Assembly (NCBI GenBank): GCA_020636695.1
Contig: JACJXJ010000021.1
Location: 1-23,577 of the forward strand
Length of the DNA: 23,577 nt
From: Prevotellaceae bacterium
GTDB taxonomy: Bacteria; Bacteroidota; Bacteroidia; Bacteroidales; Paludibacteraceae
Direction: 5' to 3'
Shown piece after piece: positions 1 to 8,147 of this stretch. The notes under the pieces were generated by a model. That model made no database searches and was not told the DNA's origin. It was given only the letters and a program-made list of their open reading frames with translations. The position numbers and the translations under genes were made by a program. Numbering within the stretch: the first letter of the stretch is position 1; the number at the start of each line of letters is the position of its first letter.

Positions 1-1220
1 GAATCAGGAAGATTCTCTTCGATTGTTTTTTCTTCTTCAATACTGCTTGCATTTCCTGCTAATGCTGAAATCTGAGTCACGATTTCAGATATTTTTTGAG
101 AATTTTCAACGGTTGCATCACAACATTGCGCTGGTTCGTAATCTGCTGGTGACATATTACGTACGTGTTGCATAGTTTTGTCTTTAGGACTATTAATTTT
201 CCATCTCAGTCCTAACCCACTGTAAATAGTATTATCATCATCATTCCCTTTTTCAGAAGCATCCATATTATCTTTTTTATGCATTCTATATTGGGTATTC
301 CATACGATGGCTAACCATTTCAAAGGATTATATTCCAATGAAATACCTAATGGGAATGTTACTGCACGACCTTTTGAGATGGAGGGAGCTACAGGTGTTC
401 CCCAATTATCTATACGGTTAATAATGTTTTGTGTGCCAGGATCATAAGCAGAAACGTCATAGAATGCAACTCCCATCCCTAAATTTACATAGACGTTCCA
501 TTTTTGAGGACGGTAACGGTAAAACATATTCAAAAAGTTTAATGAAACGCCGAAATTGGCTTCATGTGCTAAACCATCAAAATCCATTGGAATTTGTTTG
601 TTTTCTTGGAAACCACTTGGTGCTTTTTTAGCTTCATAATAATAAGTTGTACGACCTCTATAGGGATTGTATACGTATTCGGCATACAATCCAAAACCAG
701 GCGTGAATGTGTATTCCACCTCAAAACCAAAGGCTATGTCGGCACCACTTTTAGGCCATAAATCATTGTATTCTTGAGTTTGATCCCCATCAATAAAACT
801 AACGCCTCCATGACCTGCAATAGACCAGTGGTTAACTTTAGGATAAATACGTGTTTCTGGTTTTTCTGAATTACCATCTCTTACGTGGGTCTCTTCTTTA
901 GGAGTAATGGTCATATCCTTACTCGTTGTTGTTGACACAAGAACTGTTGTATCGAGTGGATTTAGGTCATTTACTAGTGTATCCAATTTAATTGTACTAG
1001 TTTCTACAACAACGGTATCTTGTAGAGGGGTATCGATACTGCTCGTTGTAGGTTCTTCTTTTATGACTACGACTGCCTCATTAAGTATTGCAGTTGTGTC
1101 AGTTGCCATGATGTTTGTACTATCGGCTGGTTCTGTAGGAGCAACGGAAATATTCTCTTGCCCGATAGCAAAACTACACAAAACAAGCGATGTAGAGAGG
1201 AGTAAACTTCTTTTTTTCAT
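1..1220 (-). CDS. Secreted outer-membrane beta-barrel protein, possibly OmpA-like, 3' end outside window
   Basis: The frame opens at ATG 1220 and stays open to the window edge (about 406 codons), so the C-terminus is missing. Residues 1-20 are a signal peptide (MKKRSLLLS..., cleavage probably before QENI). Residues about 21-100 form an unusual Thr/Val/Asp-rich low-complexity stretch with many DT and TT pairs. From about residue 105 the sequence alternates like an outer-membrane barrel, with aromatic-rich strands such as FGFEVEYTFTPGFGLYAEY and WNVYVNLGMGVAFYDVS. The last visible part (MSPADYEPAQCC onward) becomes polar and helix-prone, as in a periplasmic linker. Location behind the T9SS core genes fits an OmpA-type peptidoglycan-anchored protein, but the diagnostic C-terminal domain would lie outside the window, so that name is inference. 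A palindrome separates it from porN. Confidence 0.7.
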   Translation of the reverse strand, partial: MKKRSLLLSTSLVLCSFAIGQENISVAPTEPADSTNIMATDTTAILNEAVVVIKEEPTTSSIDTPLQDTVVVETSTIKLDTLVNDLNPLDTTVLVSTTTSKDMTITPKEETHVRDGNSEKPETRIYPKVNHWSIAGHGGVSFIDGDQTQEYNDLWPKSGADIAFGFEVEYTFTPGFGLYAEYVYNPYRGRTTYYYEAKKAPSGFQENKQIPMDFDGLAHEANFGVSLNFLNMFYRYRPQKWNVYVNLGMGVAFYDVSAYDPGTQNIINRIDNWGTPVAPSISKGRAVTFPLGISLEYNPLKWLAIVWNTQYRMHKKDNMDASEKGNDDDNTIYSGLGLRWKINSPKDKTMQHVRNMSPADYEPAQCCDATVENSQKISEIVTQISALAGNASSIEEEKTIEENLPD

Positions 1221-1269
1221 AAAAATGGGTTTTACTGATTTATTAAAGGCGCTGTTATATACTAAAAAT

Positions 1270-1314
1270 TTTTTCAAGTTAGGGGAGTTATATATTTTCC
1301 CCTAACTTGAAAAA
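1270..1314 (-). terminator. Perfect 17-bp inverted repeat between porN and the OMP gene
   Basis: The arms 1270-1286 and 1298-1314 are perfectly complementary (TTTTTCAAGTTAGGGGA and its complement) around an 11-base AT-rich loop. It lies 24 bases past the porN stop. Read on the minus strand the stem is followed by ATTTTTA, so it can act as an intrinsic terminator or attenuator of the T9SS transcript. The T-run sits in the 5' arm and the A-run in the 3' arm, which is not the classical arrangement, so the terminator role is likely but not certain. Confidence 0.6.
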
Positions 1315-1337
1315 TAGGTTTTTCTATTTATATCTTA

Positions 1338-2214
1338 TTAATAATGCCATAAGTCTTGCTCAAAATTCAAGATTTCTTCTTCTACACGATTTTGTTCACG
1401 ACGAATCATGTTTGGATCATCAATGCCTTTATCCACGTCGCGACTTAATAGGTCATAATCTTTCATTACATAACTATCAAATTGTCGGCTAACGAGAAAA
1501 TCATCAAAATTGACAAGTGGCGCTGTATTACGTCCATTTATCTTCATAAATTCTTCCTGTAGATAGGGGCGTAAACGTTCGAATGGCACCCAAAACCAAA
1601 CACCCGTACGGATATCGGATCTGCTATTATACTTTTCATCGTAAAGTGGAGCGATTGCTAATATTTTACTATGAAAGGTTGAAGTTCGTTTATTAAAATA
1701 CCAAACTTCTTGAATGTAATATTTAACGACACCAGGAGTTAAATAATTAATCATGTCGTAAGGTGTTTCATAAATGCCCAAACCATTGGCCTGAACAAAT
1801 TCGTCTACGTCAAACTGATTTTCTTTTGTGAATTTAGGTATAAATGTTTGTTCTGGGTTGCTCGGTGACTTAAATGCTTGTAGTTGTTTTGTTAATACTT
1901 TTTGAAACATAATTGCAAACAAGTTCTTTTGACCAAGACTATCCAAATCTTCAAAAGGGTAGTACAACGGATTGTTTTGTCTTTCGCGTAAATCGATTAC
2001 TCGAAGTACAGCTTTACGCCAAACAACATCGTCAACTAGAGGGTTTACTCTAATTATTTTAGCAGCAATGTCTTGAGGTGAAGTTGTAACACGAGTGAAA
2101 CTACCATCACCATCAAACAAAAATTGTGTACTATCTGCTTCCAAATCTTGTCCGTGAAAGCTATTGGAGCAAATGTAGCAATGCTACTAGTACATAAAAA
2201 ATACCTTTTTTCAT
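1338..2214 (-). CDS. porN: Type IX secretion ring protein PorN/GldN, frameshifted within its signal peptide
   Basis: PorN/GldN is a periplasmic protein that binds the PorK lipoprotein to form the large ring of the type IX secretion system beneath the outer membrane. The mature part (2144 to 1338) reads as a typical GldN, with DGSFTRVTTSPQDIAAKIIR, DVVWRKAVLRVIDLRE and NNPLYYPFED near the start and a DLWHY end. The natural start is ATG 2214, giving MKKGIFYVLVALL, but that frame stops at TAG 2163-2161. The frame one base later reads ICSNSFHGQDLEAD into the mature protein. Joining them by skipping one base between about 2183 and 2164 makes a normal signal peptide and a protein of about 291 residues, the expected size. 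A TTG at 2144 would give a protein without a signal peptide and is unlikely to be the true start. It follows porM by 13 bases. Confidence 0.9.
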
Positions 2215-2227
2215 CGTTTATCTATGT

Positions 2228-3805
2228 TTATGGTAATACGATTGGTGCGTAAGACAAGGTTGTTGATTTAGCACCAGTTACTTTAATTTTATCAATTAAA
2301 ATGGTTGATCCAGATTTTAATCCCATAAGTTTTTTACGTTGTGTATCTGTAAATTTACTACCATTAGATTTAGAAGCATTAAAACCACCACGACCATCGT
2401 CAATTAACAAGGTAAATTCAGCAATACGAAACGAGGCTTTCAACAAACCATCAGCATATTCAGCAACCATATCACCTTCAACTAATTGTCTACGAGTTAA
2501 CTTATGTTTTGATGTATTAGGGTTGTAAAGCACGGCATTACCATTATCATCTTTAATTGATAAGAACGCAGTTGGATCAGGTAATGCTCTTACACGGAAA
2601 CGACCGCTACCCATTGGGGTATTTCTTCCTTCCACAGTGGTTGAAACATTAATAACAACGTCATCATAACTTTTTGGAGTGTAAATATACAAAGCTCCGC
2701 TTTTTTGCAAAGAACCATGGCTTGGCGATACCTGTAATTTTTCGGTAGCCACACCTGGTACCGAAATACTAATACGGTTATTGTATCCCATATAAACTAC
2801 ATTCATATCTTCATTGGCAATAGTAGCAGAAGGGGCACCTACAGTGTATTCATCTTTGAATGCATATTCGCGTGGAATACCATCATTACCACGTAAGACA
2901 ATTTTACCTGAATATTGGAATACACCTAAAGAGTTACAAGTTACAGTGTATGTATTGCTGGATAAACGTGAACCTCCGATATAATATTCTGGTACTTTTG
3001 TTGAGTCCACAGCTGACAGTGCAATTTGAGCTTTGTAGGTTCCACCTTTCATGACGTGTTTACTTGTTGGAATCACAAAGGCTTGGATTTTATTTACACG
3101 GAAGTCACCAGCATCGGTTTGCATTTTGAAGTAATTAATCAATTCCGCTTCTGTTGTTCGAATGTCATTTTCATATTTTGATAACATCGTAGTTACCGCA
3201 ATAATCGGCATAGATTCGAACATGCTATTAATCCAGTCGACTTTTTCGCCGTGAGAATTAACAGCTGGAGCAGTCGAAAATTTCTTTTCGTAAATTGCTG
3301 TTTGAGCTGAATCATTTCCAAACATATCTTCTACAAAATGGCGATAATCAGTTAATCGTTGTTGAAATTCTTGAGCTCGCTGTTTAGTCGTATTCAATTG
3401 GAAATATTCTCCTGAAATATCAAGATTATCCTTTTTTTGTAATTTATGTCTGTTTACGGTATCTAAGGCAATTTCGTATCCATCGGCCATTTGCATCATG
3501 TCACGTTTGCAAGTCAAAAGGAAATTAACAACACTATCGCTTTTTGCCTTCACAACCTTAGATTTTTCCAACCATTCTCCAACTTTTTCTGGATTTTGGT
3601 CGTACAAATATTGAATATCACCATAAAGGCCATTGTTTTGTTGTAAACATGTCTCAGTATTGGTTAACAAGCTATTGTCAACCATAGTGAAACCGTTCAA
3701 AATATCTGCTGACACATTCAGTGCTAACATAGCTGTTAACACCAAATACATCATACCAATCATTTTTTGTCTCGGGGTTTCCGGACAGTTTGCAGCACCA
3801 CTCAT
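2228..3805 (-). CDS. porM: Type IX secretion motor protein PorM/GldM
   Basis: This is the inner-membrane-anchored, long periplasmic shaft of the T9SS motor; with PorL it converts proton-motive force into movement that is passed to the PorK/PorN ring. The 525-residue length is normal for the family. The N-terminus carries the GldM signature (CPETPRQKMIGMMYLVLTAM) with a single membrane segment at roughly residues 14-34 followed by ALNVSADILNGF. The rest is a large extracytoplasmic region: a helical domain first, then beta-rich segments containing PSHGSLQKSGALYIY and a conserved C-terminal part (GFNASKSNGSKFTDTQRKKL). The start at ATG 3805 is supported by the immediate GldM-like N-terminus. It lies 53 bases after porL and 13 bases before porN, consistent with one transcript. 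No break is visible in this gene. Confidence 0.97.
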   Translation of the reverse strand: MSGAANCPETPRQKMIGMMYLVLTAMLALNVSADILNGFTMVDNSLLTNTETCLQQNNGLYGDIQYLYDQNPEKVGEWLEKSKVVKAKSDSVVNFLLTCKRDMMQMADGYEIALDTVNRHKLQKKDNLDISGEYFQLNTTKQRAQEFQQRLTDYRHFVEDMFGNDSAQTAIYEKKFSTAPAVNSHGEKVDWINSMFESMPIIAVTTMLSKYENDIRTTEAELINYFKMQTDAGDFRVNKIQAFVIPTSKHVMKGGTYKAQIALSAVDSTKVPEYYIGGSRLSSNTYTVTCNSLGVFQYSGKIVLRGNDGIPREYAFKDEYTVGAPSATIANEDMNVVYMGYNNRISISVPGVATEKLQVSPSHGSLQKSGALYIYTPKSYDDVVINVSTTVEGRNTPMGSGRFRVRALPDPTAFLSIKDDNGNAVLYNPNTSKHKLTRRQLVEGDMVAEYADGLLKASFRIAEFTLLIDDGRGGFNASKSNGSKFTDTQRKKLMGLKSGSTILIDKIKVTGAKSTTLSYAPIVLP

Positions 3806-3858
3806 CTAATTATCCTTTATTTAATAGTTAGTTACAAGTAAAGAGTTTAATGTCTAGA

Positions 3859-4722
3859 TTAACCGTTGATAGCGTTCAACATGTTACCATAAATGGCATT
3901 TAAATCTACTACTTTTTGGGCTAATTTTCCTGTTTCGTCTTTATATTTTTCAATATCTACAGCGCTAACTGCCATTGCTTTTTGAACTTTATCTACATCA
4001 GCAGCCACGGCACTAATTTTAAGCGTTTGTTGCTCCACAGCTTCAGTTTGGCTTTGAATGTTTTTCAATTGAATTTCATAAACAGAATTGATAGCGCCTA
4101 GATTTTTATTGATGCTTTCAGCTTTTTCAACATACACTTTTGTATTTGCTTGTACAGTTGTCATATTTTCAGTAATACCACTGTAAGAAGCTAATAATGC
4201 ATTTGATGCTGCGTCTAGGTTTTGTTGTTTCGTTGCGAATTGAGCTGCAGCAACAGAGGCTGTTTCAAGATTTTTCGCAAAAGAGTCTGTTAAACCAGCA
4301 ACTTTAGAGATACCAGCTATTTGGTTTGCAGCCTCACTAATGCTTTTTAATCCTTCTGACATTGCTTTTACATCCGCATCTTTCAAAGGAGTGACACTAG
4401 CCATACCTGCTGATGTTGCACCTCCTCCAACTCCACCACCTAAGTGGTTTACAAGTGGATCTTTGTCTTTGTCTGTTAACGCAGGGAAAATATGATCCCA
4501 ATGCAAATCAGGATGTGGATCGTCCAATACACCAAGAGAGAATAGGATGGCCTCAGTGAACATACCAATCATCAACATAAAACTTGCGCCAGGCCAGTGT
4601 AAAATTTTAAATAAGGCACCAATAATTACAATCGATGCACCTAATGAATAAACACTTCCTACTACTTTTTTTCCTTGAGGGCTGAAGTACCATTTCATAA
4701 ACCCTGAACGCTCTTTTGCCAT
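3859..4722 (-). CDS. porL: Type IX secretion motor protein PorL/GldL
   Basis: PorL/GldL is the inner-membrane stator-like partner of PorM that powers type IX secretion. The first 65 residues hold two closely spaced membrane helices (about 19-39 and 46-65) joined by the family-typical LHWPGASFML turn. Glu57 in the second helix (MFTEAILF) corresponds to the membrane glutamate reported as important in Flavobacterium GldL. After the second helix comes a Gly-rich linker (HLGGGVGGG, about residues 93-101) and a long helical, coiled-coil-prone tail rich in Ala, Gln and Lys, expected to be cytoplasmic. Its 287 residues suit Bacteroidales PorL rather than the shorter flavobacterial GldL. It starts at ATG 4722, 58 bases after porK, and is followed by porM. 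Confidence 0.96.
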   Translation of the reverse strand: MAKERSGFMKWYFSPQGKKVVGSVYSLGASIVIIGALFKILHWPGASFMLMIGMFTEAILFSLGVLDDPHPDLHWDHIFPALTDKDKDPLVNHLGGGVGGGATSAGMASVTPLKDADVKAMSEGLKSISEAANQIAGISKVAGLTDSFAKNLETASVAAAQFATKQQNLDAASNALLASYSGITENMTTVQANTKVYVEKAESINKNLGAINSVYEIQLKNIQSQTEAVEQQTLKISAVAADVDKVQKAMAVSAVDIEKYKDETGKLAQKVVDLNAIYGNMLNAING

Positions 4723-4780
4723 AAAAATAATGTTTAAAAGTTTTTTGTTAATTATCTGATTTTAGATTTAAGTCTGTTTT

Positions 4781-6172
4781 TTATTCGCCAATATAACTTC
4801 TTACACAACGGAAGCCAATGGTAGAACTACGTTTTGTTTGATATTCGAAATCACTAATACCACATTGTAAATAAGCACCTACATCTTTCCATGAACCACC
4901 GCGAATAACTTTACGTTTAAGGATTTTAGGATCGTTCATTTTTGATTTGTAATCATAACTTGGATTCATATCATGCGTGAATGTTGGCGCTGTTTGGTCG
5001 TAAGTTGTTGCAGTCCATTCAGATACGTTACCAGCCATGTCAAATAAGCCATAATCGTTAGGATCGAATGATGCCACTTGAGAAGGTATTAAGTAGCCAT
5101 CTTCTGTGTAGTTACCACGCATGGGTTTAAAGTTTGCCATGAAGCAACCTTTGTTGTCGCGAATATAAGGACCTCCCCAAGGATATTGAGCTGAATTACG
5201 ACCTCCACGAGCAGCGTATTCCCATTCGGCTTCTGTTGGGAGACGATAATCTTGTGTTTTAGGTAATCCAGGAACTGATTCGTAATAAGCTGTTCTCCAA
5301 TGACAAAATGCTTGTGCTTGATCCCATGAGACACCAACTACAGGATATTTTCCATTACTTGGATGAGAAAAGTAATTTTGCATAGCTGGCTCGTTGAAAC
5401 TGTATGTAAATTCTCGCATCCAACACATGGTATCTGGATAGATGTTGATAATCTTCCGTGAAATGAGGTCACTACGATGACGAAGTCTTTTGTATAATCA
5501 CGTGTCTACAATAGCTCCGTTTCTCATGAAAGCGCTATCAATGCGAACTTTAGCATTGGGGCCATAACTAGCTGTATACGGATTGAACTCATTACCAGGA
5601 AGAGCTGCTTGATCATAATTAATCCATTGGTAAGAATAATTCATTATGTGAGAATTAATCTGTTTCCCTTTTGTTTTTTCTAAACCAGAAAAGAACATTT
5701 GGTTGATAGCATTATACTTAGCTTCAGTTAACTCGTCACCTTCTTTCCATTTAATACCCCATGGAATTTTGGTTTTCCAATTAAGTAAAGTATCTAATTC
5801 TTCTTCACCATATACCTTTGTGGTTTTGTAGTATTTTGCGGATTCTGTTTCATCATCCATTTGACGGAGATATTCCAATGTTAATGAGTCGCGTACCCAG
5901 TGTACAAATTGACGATATTCACCATTGGTAATTTCGGTTTCATCCATCCAGAAAGCATCAACAGAAACAGTTTTTTGTTTTTGTTGCATGGTCCAAGTGG
6001 CCGATTGGTCGTTCGGTCCCATGTTGAATGAACCACGTGGAATGAAAACCATCCCGTAAGGAGTCGTTTCAGGTTTTGATTTGCCATACACGCCAACTAG
6101 AAAACCTTTTGGTTTTGAACAGCTTGACATTACTATGGCTGCAGTAAAGATGAAGAACAACAGTTTTTTCAT
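4781..6172 (-). CDS. porK: Type IX secretion ring lipoprotein PorK/GldK, interrupted by an in-frame TGA
   Basis: PorK/GldK is an outer-membrane lipoprotein that forms the T9SS periplasmic ring with PorN. The first segment (6172-5498) begins MKKLLFFIF and has a lipobox ending at Cys18 (VMSSC), then the FGE-sulfatase-like fold (GMVFIPRGSFNMGPN, VDAFWMDETEITNGEYRQF). It stops at TGA 5500-5498. The same frame continues without any other stop through KRLRHRSDLISRKIINIYPD, then YPVVGVSWDQAQAFCHWRT, RLPTEAEWEYAARGG, GLFDMAGNVSEW and KVIRGGSWKD to TAA at 4781. Read through, it is 463 codons, the usual family length, and the bridging residues resemble GldK, so this is one gene with a single premature stop and no frame change. 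An ATG at 5428 could restart translation, but the product would lack export and lipid anchor. It lies 11 bases after porP. Confidence 0.93.
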
Positions 6173-6183
6173 ATATCTCTCAA

Positions 6184-7146
6184 TTATAGAATTCTTACAC
6201 TTTTATATTTTTTATTCTTTTTGTCGAAAGCTAAATTAAATTCATATCCTAAACAAATCTCGTGTGATCCGTGGCTCACGGCGATTATTGTTGTTGTCGG
6301 TAAATCGTAAGAGTAACCTATCATTAATCCATTTAGGATTCTCATACCTAGTAAAAACGAAACAGCGTCTAATCGTCCAGATAAACCGCCCCAATACTTG
6401 TCTTTGTAATCTAATAATAACGACACGTTTGGATTCCAGCTTACTAAATCTGTTATAATTAATGCCGACGTTTTTAGTTTGTAGTCAGGATTCTTTAACT
6501 CAAAATTATAACCTCCGGAAACGGTGTACAATCGTTTGGTAAAGAAATCGCCTACATCACCCAATTGAATACTTGTTTCGGGCAAATGTAGTACCGACAT
6601 TCCAGCGTACCAATCTTTAGTCGAGTAGTAAATCCCTAATCCTAAATCAAGCCCCATTCCAGAAACTTTCTGTGTTGGTATTGCTGGGTCTTTGTCTAGA
6701 TTAAAATAATCACTTTTTGGAAGATGAACACTATCTCCACTAAATACAATATTTGAAAAGCCAATGGTTGTTCCTATGCTCAACCTACCTTCGCCTAATT
6801 TTAATTTATAGGCATATTGTAGGCTAAATTGTTGATTAGAAAAGATACCAAATTCATCATTCACAAATCGAATACCTCCGCCATGTTGGGTTGAACCAAC
6901 TGAAAATGGTGAGTGAACCGAAAAGAATGTGGTACTTGGTGCATTATTAATACTAATCCATTGCAACCGTTGTAGTCCAAATATTTCTATCATCTGCTGT
7001 TCGCCTACAGCAGCCGGATTCATTATTGTTTTATTATACATGTATTGGGTAATTTGAGCATCAAATTGCCCCCATACCGATGTATTTAGAACGAAACAAA
7101 GCAGTAAACCTAAACTTAACGATTTATATTTATTAAAAAACTTCAC
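6184..7146 (-). CDS. porP: Type IX secretion outer-membrane protein PorP/SprF family
   Basis: PorP/SprF proteins are outer-membrane beta-barrels linked to the T9SS, acting in substrate secretion or surface attachment. Residues 1-26 are a signal peptide ending SVWG before QFDAQ. The family hallmark follows at once: QYMYNKTIMNPAAVG, then the LQRLQWISINNAPSTTFFS stretch. The remainder is alternating beta-strand sequence with the typical GLDLGLGIYYSTKDWYAGMS segment and a final GYEFNLAF strand region. The 320-residue length is normal. The start codon is GTG at 7146-7144; no ATG lies close by in frame and the signal peptide begins right there. It is the first gene of the porPKLMN run. A clear TAnnTTTG box is not visible upstream, only a degenerate TTTAGTTTG near 7181. 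Confidence 0.93.
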   Translation of the reverse strand: MKFFNKYKSLSLGLLLCFVLNTSVWGQFDAQITQYMYNKTIMNPAAVGEQQMIEIFGLQRLQWISINNAPSTTFFSVHSPFSVGSTQHGGGIRFVNDEFGIFSNQQFSLQYAYKLKLGEGRLSIGTTIGFSNIVFSGDSVHLPKSDYFNLDKDPAIPTQKVSGMGLDLGLGIYYSTKDWYAGMSVLHLPETSIQLGDVGDFFTKRLYTVSGGYNFELKNPDYKLKTSALIITDLVSWNPNVSLLLDYKDKYWGGLSGRLDAVSFLLGMRILNGLMIGYSYDLPTTTIIAVSHGSHEICLGYEFNLAFDKKNKKYKSVRIL

Positions 7147-7273
7147 AATTGTTCGATAAAATCAATGTTTTTGAGAGATGCAAACTAAATGCTTTACATT
7201 AGTAAAACTAAAAACACTTTGAAAAATTGTGTGTCGTAAAGTTTCTTTCGCTAATTTTATAAACAACTTAATT

Positions 7274-7495
7274 TTAATATTCTTCTTCGTTAAAGAAGAA
7301 ATCTTCTTTGCTAGGATAATCTGGCCAGATATCTTCGATACTTTCGTAAATATCACCTTCATCCTCAATTTCCTGTAAATTTTCAATTACTTCAAGTGGG
7401 GCGCCAGAACGCATCGCATAATCGATAAGCTCATCTTTTGAGGCTGGCCAAGGCGCATCTTCTAGTTTTGAGGCAAGTTCTAATGTCCAATACAT
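7274..7495 (-). CDS. DUF2795 family small acidic protein
   Basis: This 73-residue protein starts MYWTLELASKLEDAPWPAS and continues KDELIDYAMRSGAPLEVIEN, the well-conserved pattern of the DUF2795 proteins common in Bacteroidota. Its C-terminus is very acidic and aromatic (DEGDIYESIEDIWPDYPS and FFFNEEEY). There is no signal peptide or membrane segment, so it is probably cytoplasmic. Function is unknown. It is preceded by its own TATCTTTG box at 7569-7562 and lies about 127 bases before porP. Confidence 0.88.
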   Translation of the reverse strand: MYWTLELASKLEDAPWPASKDELIDYAMRSGAPLEVIENLQEIEDEGDIYESIEDIWPDYPSKEDFFFNEEEY

Positions 7496-7561
7496 AAATA
7501 TAAGTCCTAATAACGTTTAATATAGCGTAAATTACACCAATATAAATTGGTTTTCAATCGG

Positions 7562-7569
7562 CAAAGATA
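7562..7569 (-). promoter_or_regulatory. Bacteroidota -7 box upstream of the DUF2795 gene
   Basis: The minus strand reads TATCTTTG here, matching the TAnnTTTG -7 element of the Bacteroidota primary sigma factor, 66 bases before the start codon. No convincing -33 TTG is seen at the usual distance. Confidence 0.5.
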
Positions 7570-7590
7570 CTTTTTTTTTAAATAGCTGTA

Positions 7591-8136
7591 TCATTTTTCC
7601 CAAAAAAAATCATTCGAGTTATTTTTTTTTGTTAAAAAACGAGCTAAAACAAATAGAAAATCAGAAAGCCTATTCATGTAAATAGTGACGTTTTCATCGA
7701 CAAATACTTGATTTTTAGCTTCTAAAATCATTCTTTCGGCGCGCCTTGTGATGGCCCGACATACATGAGCTAATGCAGATGTCTCTTCTTCCCCATAGAT
7801 GATAAAATTGGTTAATTTTGGTAGTTGTTCATTCATTTTATCAATATTTTCCTCTAAAAAAGTAATATTTTCTGACAAAATTTGCGCAGAATCTGGCAAT
7901 TTAGTGGTAGTTGTATCAGTTGCAAGATTTGCACCAATCCGCATGAGGGTATTTTGAATGGTGTGAATTAGATTGTGTTCTTCGCCTGAAAGTTTGGATT
8001 TTAATAATCCAAGAAATGCATTCAGTTCATCCACAGTGCCATAGGCTTGTAAACGAATGTCTGTTTTAGACACACGTTGTCCGCCCACTAGTGAAGTGGT
8101 GCCTTTGTCGCCTGTTTTTGTATAAATTTTTGTCAT
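7591..8136 (-). CDS. pduO: PduO-type ATP:cob(I)alamin adenosyltransferase
   Basis: The enzyme transfers the adenosyl group of ATP to cob(I)alamin, forming coenzyme B12 in the cytoplasm. The N-terminus has the family signature MTKIYTKTGDKGTTSLVGG with the ATP-binding loop, followed by LQAYGTVDELNAFLGLL. The other signature is HVCRAITRRAERMILE (about residues 124-139), carrying the conserved arginines, then the VTIYMNRLSDFLFVLARF helix. The 181-residue length fits a single-domain adenosyltransferase. It starts 11 bases after the O-methyltransferase stop on the same strand, so the two are probably cotranscribed. Assignment to the PduO fold is firm; whether the cell makes or only salvages cobalamin cannot be told from this window. 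Confidence 0.94.
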   Translation of the reverse strand: MTKIYTKTGDKGTTSLVGGQRVSKTDIRLQAYGTVDELNAFLGLLKSKLSGEEHNLIHTIQNTLMRIGANLATDTTTTKLPDSAQILSENITFLEENIDKMNEQLPKLTNFIIYGEEETSALAHVCRAITRRAERMILEAKNQVFVDENVTIYMNRLSDFLFVLARFLTKKNNSNDFFWEK

Positions 8137-8147
8137 AACGATTTTCG

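Noticed and set aside
907..1305. Open plus-strand frame of 132 codons
   Set aside because: It is antisense to the start of the outer-membrane protein gene, which has a proper signal peptide and continues for 400 codons; the Val/Ser-rich translation is the complement of its Thr/Asp-rich linker.
5089..5337. Minus-strand frame of 82 codons inside porK
   Set aside because: It is an out-of-frame shadow of the conserved FGE-like part of PorK.
5498..5500. Recoding of TGA as a sense codon in this organism
   Set aside because: rfbA and rfbC end in TGA at the expected protein lengths, and no other gene in the window needs TGA as sense.
7191..7207. Short inverted repeat CTTTAC-ATTA-GTAAAA between DUF2795 and porP
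   Set aside because: Five to six AT-rich pairs only; too weak to call a terminator or operator.
7162..7386. Minus-strand frame of 74 codons overlapping the DUF2795 gene
   Set aside because: Lys/Ile-rich translation from AT-rich DNA, overlapping a clearly conserved gene in another frame.
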